Shown here piece after piece: positions 54,601 to 64,000 of a stretch of 64,000 bases of DNA (its first letter is position 1; the number at the start of each line of letters is the position of its first letter). Location of the stretch: contig NC_089598.1 in the NCBI RefSeq assembly GCF_019320115.1, positions 25,635,687-25,699,686 on the forward strand. Reading direction: 5' to 3'. The position numbers and the translations under genes were made by a program. This DNA comes from Miscanthus floridulus (Eukaryota; Streptophyta; Magnoliopsida; Poales; Poaceae). The notes under the pieces are model-generated. The model ran no database searches and had not been told where the DNA came from. It saw nothing but the letters and a program-made list of their open reading frames with translations.

Positions 54601-54923
54601 CCACAATTAAACCAGTGCTGGACTACGTCGACGTTGAACCAGTTCCCCGTCTAGATGGTAGGCAGCAAGGGCCAGACACCATCGTTCAGAGATGCAAGGC
54701 AGCGTGGGAGAACTTCAAAAACTTCAACCGCGACGTTGTTTTGACCGCCGCTACTCATGCCCTTGCGGTGGTTCGGTCCCATTATCCGTCCGTCGACGTC
54801 CAGTCGATAGGTGGTGGGTTCACCGATGGGCTGAGCGACGCGCAGACCCAGCAGCTGGAGGATGACATTGAGGATGTGGCGAAAGTGCTTGTCGGCGATA
54901 TAGACCTGTTTGGCGAAACATAA
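51683..54923 (+). pseudogene. antisense multi-exon gene of the Tat element (plant transposon-like domain plus coiled coil), three stops
   Basis: Exons inferred from GT-AG pairs and frame are 51683-52582, 52663-53234, 53310-53823, 53899-54265, 54341-54445 and 54517-54923. They sum to 2865 nt (955 codons) and the phases fit at every junction. The N-terminal third (VFEDYF, LGFPVHPFLRDLMEFWAI, LHPNTILHVSIFIHFCKAFL, PHFNLFRHLFCLKKK, KGWNSRWFYI) resembles the plant 'putative gypsy type transposon' domain. The rest is acidic and basic low-complexity sequence and a long coiled coil (about 53900-54440), ending in LVGDIDLFGET. Three stops, all TAG, break exon 1 (51902, 52277, 52534), each where Gln is plausible. 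Transcription would oppose gag-pol. Its role is unknown. Confidence 0.75.
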
Positions 54924-55885
54924 GCTGTTGGCGAAGCTTAAAGAACTGCTCGGATATTACCGCCTATAATACTTGATTTATCTGGCTATGAAGAATCTGT
55001 GTATTATCAACCCAATGCACTTTTTCCCAATATAAGCTGTGTTCGATCATTTAGTTTTCACTGAACTAGATGCCTTAGTTAGGTCGTGATCCGTAACGCA
55101 TAACGCGGAGCCCATGCGTATGTTGGAGAAATAGGCGTTGTAATAAGACCGTGTCCTATCGGCCAACACGCCGAGCACCGAGCTCATGGTACATTTGGTG
55201 GGATGTTATAGCCTTGGTGTCCTCCAGAATTACTATTGCGGAAAAACGTTCTGCCCAGCAGCCAACGTGAGTAATGTGGCAAGAGAAATGGCTAAAGCGG
55301 CGTCCGAGCGGTTAGTTCATATCTAAAATCTAGGCCTTGACTAGCCCATAGTCCATAACATCGAGCGCAGAGGCGCTGACACGTGTAGGACAAACAGGCA
55401 TGGCCAAGGAACTGCAGCCGACCAACCGTAACGTAGAGGGCGGAGCTCCTAAGCACGTGTAGGATGTAGTCGGGGACTGGGTCGTTTCCATAGAAAACAG
55501 AAGGAAAAAAGATGTGTTGTTTGACGATCGGCGGGCTATGTTGCGAATATTGAAAGTGCAACACCGTCGTTGTTTTTGTAGAAAAAACCTGCGCGTCTCG
55601 GAGGAAGCATAGTAGGTGATTTTTGGAAAAATCATGTTCGGTGATTGGGAGTTAATGTGTTCGGCGAATTGGAGATGTCGTGTTTGGCGAATTGGAGAGG
55701 TCGTGTTCGGCGAATTGGAGAGGTCGTGTTCGACGATCGGGAGGCGAGCGTATTGGAGGCCGTCGCGGAGTGGCTTACATCTCGCTAACAGTAGTTGAAG
55801 CTTATGATAAAGGAAAAAATGTAGAGAAATTATGGAGACTAGAACTTTATTAATATTAAAGTAAAGAATACATATCTATGTTATT
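54924..55885. other. spacer between antisense gene and pol, with a minisatellite
   Basis: No gene. 55655-55740 contains four imperfect copies of a ~23-bp unit, GTGTTCGGCGAATTGGAGAG. The spacer holds the 3' ends of both convergent coding regions. Confidence 0.55.
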
Positions 55886-57160
55886 TCAGGGGTAGAATCG
55901 TATAAGGTGCTCTATGTGCCAGGAGTTGGGAACATCGAGTCCATCTAAATCGCATAAGCGATAAGACCTTGGTTGAGTAACACCTTTTACGATGTAAGGG
56001 CCCTCCCATGGTGAAGACAACTTGTGAAGCCCTTCGGTTTTTTGTTTCCGACATAAGACGAGGTCACCGATCATGAACGAACGACCTTTGACGTTACGGT
56101 TGTAATACCTCCGCAGACCTTCGAGGTACTTGGTTGTGCGAACGCAAGTAATCAGACGTTCTTCCTCGACCCAATCAATGTCTTCTGTCTGAACAGCTAT
56201 GGCTTGGTCTTCATCATAGTTTTCTACTCTGGGTGCTCGGAATGCAATATCCGCTGGAAGTATGACCTCTGAGCCATAGACCATAAAATATGGAGATACG
56301 TCGGTACTGCGACTAGCTTGAGTGCGCAGTCCCCAGACCACAGTTGGTAGTTCTTTGAGCCATCTGCCCAGGTGCTTTTCTTCTTTCTGATAGAGCCTTT
56401 TCTTGAGGGCGTCGAGGATCATACCGTTAGCTCGCTCGACCTGACCGTTAGCTCTAGGATGAGCAACGGAAACGTATTTAACACAGATGCACCTGTCCTC
56501 GTAGAAGTCCCAAAAATGATGGTCGGTAAAAGTTGTCCCGAGGTCGGTGATGATGCTGTTCGGGAGACCGAATCTGTGTACGATGTCCTCAAAGAGCTCG
56601 ACTGCTTTCTTAGTAGTAGCTACGACGAGTGGTTTGTACTCGATCCACTTGGAGAACTTATCGATGGCGACATACACGTACCGGAAACCTTCTGGCGTAG
56701 GTTTGAAAGGCCCGATCATATCTAGTCCCCAGCATGCGAATGGCCAAGAAGCTAGAATGATTTGTAATTCTTGTGCCGGCACATGTATTTGCTTGGTGAA
56801 AAATTAACATCCCTCACATCGTCGGACGAGATCTTCTACATCGGTAATGGCCGTGGGCTAGTAGAAACCTGCTCGAAAAGCTTTGCCGACCAGTGTTCTC
56901 GAAGCCGCATGATTGCCACAGGAGCCAGAGTGAATTTCAGATAATAGCTTCACACCGTCGTCTTGGATGATGCATTTCTGTAGTATCCCTTCCTTGGCAC
57001 TTTTCCTCATCAGGCTACCGTCCACCAACACGTAGTGCTTACTTCGGTGAATTAGTCGTTCGGTTTCAATTTTGTCGACGGGTACTTTGCCGTTGGAGAG
57101 GTACTTGATGAATTGTTCCCGCCAATCGGCGATCTGCGAAGGTATCATGAGCACCAACTA
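55886..57160 (-). pseudogene. Tat integrase
   Basis: The minus strand begins with the zinc-binding region (GSCGNHAASRTLVGKAFRAGFY, split by a TAG near 56860), then the DDE core (GLDMIGPFKPTPEGFRYVYV, IITDLGTTFTDHHF, HPRANGQVERANGMIL), with all three acidic residues present. The C-terminal GKGRSF-like and SPWEGPYIV region ends at 55886. The core frame (56782-55886) is intact for 298 codons. Only the N-terminal junction is broken. Confidence 0.9.
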
Positions 57161-57210
57161 CTCGGCAGGGGGTACTTCTACAACTTCCTTGTCTTCCTTA
57201 ATGGATGGTG

Positions 57211-57627
57211 TCAAAGGTCCTGAATGAAGATCCCCGCCAGAGCCATGGTACGAGAAGATCCTATCTTCGATAGTTGGTCGGCTATTTGGTTTTGATCTCG
57301 TACCACGTGGTAGTACTCGATGCCGTAGAATTTTCCTTCAAGCTTCCTGATTTCGGCGCAGTAAGCGTTCATCTTCTCACTGGAACAGGACCAATCTTTA
57401 TTGAGTTGATTGATAACCAGCGCGGAATCCCCATATACCATAAGGCATTTGATGCCGAGCTCGATGGCTATACGGAGGCCGTGGAGACATGCTTCGTATT
57501 CCGCGGTGTTGTTAGAGATCGGGAAGTGTATGCGAAGAACGTATTGGAGTTTATCCGTTGTCGGTGTGATGAACAGAATGCCCGCACCGGCCCCATTAAT
57601 ATTAAGGGCGCCGTCGAAGTACATCAC
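57211..57627 (-). pseudogene. Tat second RNase H-type domain
   Basis: One open frame gives MYFDGALNINGAGAGILFIT, then NTAEYEACLHGLRIAIELGI, VYGDSALVINQL and ADQLSKIGSS. The D-E-D pattern is that of the archaeal/plant-type RNase H that Tat elements acquired in addition to the native retroviral one. It is separated from the RT part by a stop or shift near 57790 and from integrase by stops near 57165. Confidence 0.85.
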
Positions 57628-57792
57628 CCAGTGCTCAGGGCAAGTGGCGGTGACGGGTTCTTGGATTTCGGTCCACTCAGCGATGAAATCGGCGAGCGCC
57701 TGTGACTTTACGGTCGGCCTGCTTCTAAAGTCAATGGAGTAGGTGCCGAGCTCAACAGCCCACTTGATGATACGACCGTTGGCCTCTTTATT

Positions 57793-58990
57793 TCAGAGAA
57801 TGTCTCCCAGAGGGAACTCGGTGACCACGGCGATCTTGTAGTATTCGAAGTAATGTCGGAGCTTGCGTGAGGTGATTAAGATTGCATATAACAGCTTTTG
57901 CACCTGAGGATAACGAGTTTTGGGCTCATTAAGTACCTCACTGATGAAATAGACCGGATGCTGTACCTTGTAGGCGTGTCCAGTTTCCTCGTGTTCGACG
58001 ACAATAGCCGTACTGACAACTCGAGAAGTGGCGGCGATGTAAACCAGCAGAGTTTCATCTGGTCGTGGCGCTATCATGATTGGAGGTTTTGTTAAAAACA
58101 ATTTAAGCTGCTTGAAAGTTGTGTCTGCCTCCTCCGACCAAGAAAAAAGCTCGGAGGCCTTGAGGAGCTTGAAGAAAGGTAGCCCTTTTTCACCGAGGCG
58201 CGATATAAATCGGCTTAACGCAGCCATGCAGCCTGTAAGCTTCTGTATATCCTTGACACACATCGACCGTTTCATGTTGGTGATGGCGGAGACTTTATCA
58301 GGGTTTGGTTCGATGCCCCGAGCGCTGACGATGTAGCCGAGCAGGATACCGGATGGAACTCCGAAGATGCACTTTGAAGGGTTTAGCTTCCATCGGTATT
58401 TGCTTAGGTTGGAGAAAGTTTCTTCAAGGTCGGTGATAAGATTGTCGGTGGTTCTAGTCTTGACGACCACATCGTCGATGTAGGCTTCGATGCTGCGGCC
58501 GATCTGTTGGTCAAGGCACGTCTGGATAGCCCTTTGGTAGGTCGCGCCGGCGTTCTTTAGTCCGAAGGACATAGTGGTGTAGCAGTATGCACCGAAAGAC
58601 GTGATGAACGATGTTTTAACCTGGTCTTCCTCCTTGAGGGAGATCTGATGGTAGCCTGAGTAACAATCGAGAAAGGAGAGCAACTCGCAGCCGACGGTGG
58701 AGTCTACAACCTTGTCTATCCGAGGCAAATCGAAGGGGTCTTTAGGGCAGTGTTTGTTAAGATCAGTATAATCAACACACATTCTTCATTCTTTATTCTT
58801 TTTCTTAATAAGAACAGGATTAGCTAACCAATCTGGATGATACACTTATTTTATAAATCCGGCAGCTAAAAGCCGTTTTATTTCTACCCTAATAGCCTCC
58901 TTTTTGTCCAGCGTGAATCGGCGAAGTTTCTGCTTGATCGGCTTAGCGGTCGGCGAGACATTCAAGGAGTGCTCGATCTTCTCCCGTGGT
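57793..58990 (-). pseudogene. Tat reverse transcriptase and native RNase H
   Basis: A 329-codon frame (58782-57793) holds MCVDYTDLNKHCPKDPF, FLDCYSGYHQI, the catalytic IEAYIDDVVVKT and the thumb, then LLVYIAATSRVVSTAIVVEH, the remains of the native RNase H, in which the first catalytic Asp is not evident, as is usual for Tat. The upstream lead-in (KPIKQKLRRFTLDKKEA, then LANPVLIKKKNKE) is in the same frame but interrupted by TGA near 58785 (for Trp) and TAA near 58842. Confidence 0.9.
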
Positions 58991-59064
58991 ACCCCCAGCA
59001 TGTCTACAGGTTTCCAAGCAAACACATCGGTGTTGGCACGTAGGAAGGAGACGAGCGTGCTTTC

Positions 59065-59532
59065 CTATTTGGGGTCAAGGTGAGCCCCGATTTTCACCGT
59101 CTTTGAAGGGTCATCGAGGCCGAGGCCGATCTCCTTGACTTCCTTGGACTTGGCAGAGGCCCGAGGAGGCTCTGGGATCTCCATGTCATCAGTAGATGCG
59201 GTCTTGGCTTCGGCGACCACGCTGGCCATCTGGATGGAGAGGTCGGTGGCTTTGGCGAGGGCGAGACTTTCTGTCTCGCAGGCATAGGCGATGGAGAGGT
59301 TGGCCCACAGAGACAGGACTCCTACAGGTAAAGGCATCTTCAACACCAGATACGCATAGTGCGGAACGGCCATGAACTTGGTCAGAGCCAGACGCCCTAG
59401 TATGGCGTGGTAGGCGGTGTCGAAGTTGGAGACATAAAAGTTGATATGCTCCACTCTATAGTTGGTTGCCATGCTAAACTGTACTGGTAGGGTAATTTCC
59501 CCAAGTGGTCTAGATGCCCTGCCAGGTACCAC
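59065..59532 (-). pseudogene. Tat protease C-terminal part and linker
   Basis: The frame MVPGRASRPLGEITLPVQFS through NTDFYVSNFDTAYHAILGR-like sequence (FDTAYHAILGRLALTKFMAV) is the C-terminal half of the retropepsin. The N-terminal half with the active site is at the end of the upstream frame. Stops at 59536 (TAG) and 59065 (TAG) bound it. Confidence 0.82.
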
Positions 59533-59535
59533 GCC

Positions 59536-61172
59536 CTAGAAGGAGCAGTCTGAGGGCGTGAGGTCTGTTGTCCTGAGTCCGAGCTCCCTTAAAGCCCCGG
59601 CGAAGAGTAGATTCAAAGCGCTCCCACCATCGACGAGGACTTTTCTGAATAGCACCTTCTGGACAGTCGCGTCAAGGACGAGGGGAAAACACCCCATGTA
59701 GGGTATGCCCGCCCACTGGTCAGCTCTGCTGAAGGTGATGGAGATTTCGGACCATGGACGATAGCTAGGGTTGGCGGTAGTTTCTTCTAAGACTACGGTG
59801 AGCACTCGTCGGGCAGCGAGCTTCCGTTCCCTTCTGCTTTCGTTGGAGGCGAAACCCCCGAAGATGGTGGCGACCACCTTGTCGTGGTCCTGGAAGGCGT
59901 TATTATTATCCCCTGGTGGTCGGCGTCCTTCGTTCCCACCATTGTCGTCGTTGTACTTTTTCTCCTGGAACTCCTTAGCCAAACCAAGGCAATCTTTCAT
60001 CTTGTGTTTGGCGTTTTTGTGCAGGGGGCACGGGCCGTCGAGGATCTTCTTGTACTGCTCATCGTAGTTGTGCTTTGCGCGTGGCTCATTGACGTTGGCA
60101 ACAAAGTGATCTGGTCGGCGGTGGCGATTCTGACCAGGTTTGAATCCGTCTGGCCGATCACGTCCGCTGTCCCGGTGGAAACTATGGTCGTCGTAGCGGC
60201 GATCATTGTACTGTCGGTTGTCGTTGCGGTCATCGTGGCGGCGAATGTTGTTTTGTCGATCGTCGTTCCGGTCGTCGTGGCGGCGAGGCGGGCGATTAGT
60301 GCCCGTATCTTCGTTAAAACGCACCTCTGCTTCCTCGGCGTCAGCGTACTGGTTTGCGGTTGTGATCATCTCGCCGATGCCGGTAGGTGGCTTTCTATTG
60401 AACTTAGAATAGAGTTCTCGATGATGAAGTCCTCGGATGAAGGCGGTGATGACTTCAGCTTCCGTGATGTTGGGAATAGAATTCCTCATCTCGGAAAAGC
60501 GTCTGATGTAGCTGCGGAGTAGTTCGGACGGCTTTTGGTTGATGCGGTTGAGATCGTGCTTGGTGCCCGGCCGCCTACAAGTGGTCATGTAGTTGTTGGT
60601 GAAAACTCTCTTCAGATCTTCCCAAGAGCCGATGGAGTCCGGGGCGAGGCTTGTGAACCAGCTCATGGCGGCTGGCGTGAGCATAACAGGGAGATAGTTT
60701 GCCATGACGTTGGTGTCTCCTCCGACGGCGCGGATGGCGGTGGCGTAAGCCTGTAGCCATTGAGTTGGGTTCATCCTTCCTTCATAGGGCTCAACTCCGG
60801 TGATTTTGAAACCACGGGGCCACTGGAGTGTTCGGAGTGCCCTAGTGAACGCAGGGGGCCCTTCTGGGCTGCTGGGACCAACATCGGCAGTGTTGCCGAC
60901 GACGATCGGCTCCAGAGTTGAGTCTGGGTTGCCGTATTCCTGCTCGTACTCCTGGCAACGTCGTACTTCATCTTCATGGCGCCCGAAACGTCGTTGGTCG
61001 ATACGCCGTCGTGCGTCCCAAAGATTGCTGAGGTGCACTCGGGCATCCTGTTCGACCTCTTGGTCGTGCTGGCGATGATGCTCGGCGCGGTGGCCTCCAA
61101 CTCCCCCCTGGGGAGGTGGTGACTAGTCGGCGAAGCGGCTTTGATTGGGGCGGCGATTGGATCTAGGATCAA
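59536..61172 (-). pseudogene. Tat gag with knuckle-like motif and protease active site
   Basis: A 500-codon frame (61038-59536) contains the gag core (FKITGVEPYEGRMNPTQWLQ, SWFTSLAPDSIGSWEDLKR, TKHDLNRINQKPSELLRSYI, FIRGLHHRELYSKF), a long Arg/Asp-rich stretch of RHDDRNDxRQ repeats (about 60310-60150), the knuckle-like CPLHKNAKHKMKDC (about 60025-59985) and the retropepsin signature VLVDGGSALNLLFAGAL near 59640-59590. It ends in TAG. Gag is the structural protein. Upstream N-terminal pieces are in other frames. Confidence 0.9.
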
Positions 61173-62232
61173 CTGATCGGCGGATCACGCTTGTGGAGCA
61201 CGAAGGTCTCTGAACTTCTCGGATCTCGTTAACTTGACAGTGTGCCGCTTTAAGCATAGCGGCAACCTTAGCGAGCTCAGGCGTCTGCGGGAGGTGAGCG
61301 AGTTCGTTGGCGGCCACGGCCAAATTAGCGCTCAGAGTCTTGAAGACGGCGTGCCGTCAACACGGAGGAATTCTTCGTTGAGGTTGCGATGAAGGGGCCT
61401 TCCTTGTGAATCGAACTGGTTATCACGAGCGGCCTCGGCCATCGTGATGTCACGTTCGTTATCACGCCGTTGCGTGCGGTTGGCGTTCCTGTTTTCACAG
61501 GCGACGTGTTCCTCGTCTATTTTGCTGTTCCGGGGGGCTATCGATACTGACGTTGAAAATCGCGCCACCCCAGAAAGGTAGGAGAGGAGGTTGCATGGTG
61601 AAGGTCTCGGCGAGGGGCTCGGTGGATCCTTGAGATTCGGAGTCCAGATTTTCCTTAAGGATAGTTTGGAGAGATGCTCCGAGACCCCGGCCGGTGTGCA
61701 GCATGTTGACGGTTGGTGGAAATTGGTCGGCGAATTTGCCCCTCAGGGCGTCCTGATATGTAGTTGTGGTGTTGGCGAGCCTGAAAGGCAGGGCGGCGGG
61801 CCCTGGAGTCTGCCGAGCATTGAACGTTGACAGATCGGGATCAGAGGGTGCTCGGTGCTGAACAAGGGTGTCCAGAGCCGACTCAGCAATAGAGAGGCAA
61901 TCGGCGAGTTTCAGGCCGACCTGATCGATAGATTCGATCAGATCGTCATTGTTGACATGCCTCCTCTGGTAGCAAGGAAGCGAGCGGTGGGTGGCTGATG
62001 GAGCCGACCCTGAAAGTGGTTCCGAGATTGGATCTGTAGTTGTAGATGCGAGGGTGGTCGGTGCAGAGCAGATCTGCACTGGCTCGAGAAGCTCTCCAAC
62101 TCCATCGGCATTGATGACCCACGTGATGGATCCGACCGTGAAGATCTGGCCGGGCTGCGGGAGGGACGAAGAGCCTGTGGAAAAAACCATCTTGTTTGAC
62201 AAGGAAACAGCACGCACACCCCTACCTGGCAT
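61123..62232 (-). pseudogene. Tat gag N-terminal region, frameshifted
   Basis: Three frames succeed each other: about 62232-61495 (MPGRGVRAVSLSNKMVFSTG, then Pro/Ser/Thr-rich sequence), 61568-61332 (NERDITMAEAARDNQFDS, RPLHRNLNEEFLRVDG) and 61323-61123 (MAVAANELAHLPQTPELAKV, AAMLKAAHCQVNEI). Their order and content fit a single Tat gag N terminus broken by two frameshifts. The first ATG lies only a few bases inside the 5' LTR boundary, overlapping the PBS region. Confidence 0.7.
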
Positions 62233-62238
62233 GCCAAC
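62226..62238 (-). other. probable primer binding site of the Tat element
   Basis: The minus strand reads GTTGGCATGCCAG directly inside the 5' LTR. It begins with TGG like a PBS, but it is not the tRNA-Met type and I cannot assign the tRNA by sight. Confidence 0.45.
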
Positions 62239-62711
62239 TGTCGATAGAATATCGTTGGCAGTCCACCGAGGGGCACCCCGCGATGGTAGATTGATCGGTA
62301 GAGGAGCGTGTAATCGAGAACAAGAAGGCAACAAAGACACACGAGTTATACAGGTTCAGGCCGTCGGTACGACGTAATACCTTACTCCTGTGGTCTGTTG
62401 GTTTGCATTAGCTATCGTATGATTTGCCGTGAATTTGTAGGGGGTCCCTGCCCGCCTTATATAGTCTGGAGGGCAAGGTTACAAGTCAGTTAGATATGAG
62501 AGATAATCGGAAAGTAATAACAGATTACAAGAAACATGGGATCGTACATATCCTATCAGATCTCGTAACATCCTCAGGATATCCTCTCCGTGCCTTGCGG
62601 GGGCCGTCGAGCAGAATCATGCCCCGCAAGTCTCCTTCTTGCAGGCTGGGCCGCCCCTGGAGGCATAGCCCATGTGACCTGCCGTGGGTATCCGGGATCG
62701 TACCCCCCACA
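62239..62711 (-). repeat. 5' LTR of the Tat element
   Basis: 473 bp, the partner of 50233-50704. The outer end is followed by the CTCTT duplication. Confidence 0.92.
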
Positions 62712-62716
62712 CTCTT

Positions 62717-64000
62717 CCACTTCATCTTTTTAGTGGAAGGAATAAACGGTAAGGCAAAAGCATTCCAATGGGATAACTTATGGAAGTAATAATAGGGTGA
62801 ACTACGCTAAATCTTTTGAAAAAAAATCAAAATATTTTGCCGCATAATACTATGTCTAGTAATAAAGAAACCGACCTGAGAAAATAAAAAAACAATTATA
62901 GGGTGAATTACACTATGTGTATGATTGGACACCAGCAATACCTTGGCTCTTTCAGGAATCAGGTGACTCCTTGTTCAGCTCTTACACTCTATGAGCATGC
63001 CACGGCTCTGTAGATCACAAAATCCAAACACCAGTTAGAGAGTTTTGGGACCACTCGCATGATGTTTTCTTCAACCAAACAATCAATATCAATAGGTAGC
63101 GACTGCCTGTAAGACAACACATAATCCAGTAAATTCCTGAAACCTTAATGAAACTGAGGTGGAAGGTTACCCATTCTCCAAAAGGGTAGAGAAACAACAG
63201 AGCATGTAGTATCCTGTATCCTATAAGAAATATGGAAATATAATCGTCTCATATAAAATTATCAAGTAGAGAGTTGACCTATTACTATGTTATGGTCAAT
63301 TGGTCATGGCATGGGCACTTTTTTGTTTCAATATGACCAGAGAGAAGGAAAGTCGGTGTCCACATATATAAAAGGAAATGATCCCAGATCTTAGTATTGT
63401 ACAGGAAACAGGAAAATAACCTAGCAGATCAAAACATGGAGAGGGGCCCTAATTATTTGTAAACTGAGATTCATCAATTCCTTTGCACAAACCATAGAAG
63501 AGGAAATATATAATTGGGGGTACCTTGTGCACGAACCATTGATGGACACCTGCTGATGGTGGGGAGATGCTGATCTTGCATATGTGTTGAACGAAAAGTG
63601 CAGAAACATACTCTCTTTTTGCTTGAAGCTACTGATACCTGTGTACAGATCGAAAAGGAGGCTTGAAACTTGGTAGTAAAAGTAAAAGAGATCAACAAAA
63701 ACACAACATTTTACCGCCAAAAGTTTTTTTGTGCTAAAGCACTGTCATAGGAAAAAAGACAGACGTTGGTTTCCTAAAATTGAACTGATTAACCCAAAAA
63801 AAAATATAACATGTTTGTCAAGGTAACAGTATAGTATGTACCCTTGCACAGATCCCAATCCAAAGTTATCAAATATTAATCATGGCATTAACCTGCAGAT
63901 CACTGGTTTTGATTCATTGTCTTTTATTCATGCAATCATTCTGTAAATGAGGCAGCAAGAACTATTGCAAAAACTACACAACATAGTGTTTGGTTCAGTG
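62717..64000 (-). other. flank with two coding-like minus-strand exons, product unknown
   Basis: 63111-62997 reads, after a good acceptor (GTCTTACAG), QSLPIDIDCLVEENIMRVVP and KLSNWCLDFVIYRAVACS then stop. 62725 onwards (continuing at 50232) reads DEVEEVDALHKKIVTRFATL and HRACLP. Both look like real protein sequence, but I cannot identify the family and the exon order is unclear. They may be part of a broken gene or Helitron cargo. The remainder up to 64000 is AT-rich and intron-like. Confidence 0.35.

Larger units (their letters stand above)
50233..62711 (-). mobile_element. Tat-lineage Ty3/gypsy retrotransposon with an antisense gene
   Basis: LTRs 50233-50704 and 62239-62711 are about 96% identical, start TGTCGATAG and end CCCCCCACA, and are flanked by CTCTT duplications (50228-50232 and 62712-62716). 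On the minus strand the order is 5' LTR, gag, protease, RT, RNase H, a second RNase H-type domain, integrase, an antisense ORF region, then the 3' LTR. The gag form, the additional RNase H and the antisense ORF are hallmarks of the Tat group. It carries several in-frame stops and is probably defective. It inserted in an exon-like sequence. Confidence 0.93.

Noticed and set aside
59884..60522. 212-codon plus frame with hydrophobic, membrane-like composition
   Set aside because: It is the antisense of the Arg/Asp-rich gag repeats; GTCGTC codons read as Val runs. No independent evidence of a gene.
1..64000. CRISPR arrays, bacterial operons, tRNA or rRNA genes
   Set aside because: Nothing of the kind was seen; the sequence is plant nuclear. 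The only tRNA-like sequence is the SINE head at 26555-26500.

Overview
This is plant nuclear DNA. The exons sit in GC-rich islands, the introns are GT-AG, and most of the window is nested LTR retrotransposons, MITEs and captured gene fragments. The transposon families and the GC-rich coding style point to a grass. I infer a panicoid (sorghum, sugarcane or Miscanthus-like) genome, but the species cannot be fixed from the sequence alone.

Only two well-supported, apparently intact host genes are visible. One is a three-exon gene at 29731-30403 (+) for a 133-residue, probably plastid-targeted protein of unknown function. The other is a two-exon pectin methylesterase with an N-terminal inhibitor domain at 34701-31739 (-), whose intron holds a MITE.

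Layout. 1-7852: a decayed Ty1/copia element on the minus strand, cut by a solo LTR (1610-3377, TSD GTTGC) and by a small MITE in gag. Its 5' LTR ends inside the last exon of a second, dead copy of the 29.7-kb gene (7853-7901). 8332-17447: a minus-strand Ty3/gypsy element (TSD CCCTG) with a 3-kb LTR, an extra ORF between PBS and gag, and a 3' side replaced by foreign DNA. 17453-29700: host DNA holding a palindromic TRIM-like repeat, diverged segmental duplications that share a TATA-box module, CACTA remnants, several MITEs, a tRNA-type SINE and an F-box pseudogene fragment. 29731-34770: the two genes. 34810-39650: no protein gene recognised, but a series of exon-like pieces with splice sites and a 165-bp tandem duplication. 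39965-41341: TIR elements, one carrying NPF-transporter and other gene fragments. From about 41548: a likely minus-strand Helitron terminus followed by fragments of an HVA22-like gene and of molybdopterin synthase large subunit. 43267-49014: a hAT-type element (8-bp TSD ATTCCATC) that captured a RopGAP exon and was later invaded by a young gag-protease-only gypsy element (44089-48981, TSD GTATC). 50233-62711: a Tat-lineage gypsy element (TSD CTCTT). It carries a multi-exon gene antisense to gag-pol, with its own introns and TATA-like box. 62717-64000: flanking DNA with coding-like exons.

The insertions give a relative order. The copia and 3-kb-LTR gypsy elements are old and heavily mutated. 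The Tat element shows about 4% LTR divergence, and the gag-protease element under 1%. The most noteworthy structures are the spliced antisense gene in the Tat element, the extra 5' ORF of the 3-kb-LTR gypsy, the RopGAP-bearing hAT, and the cluster of captured fragments around the Helitron end.
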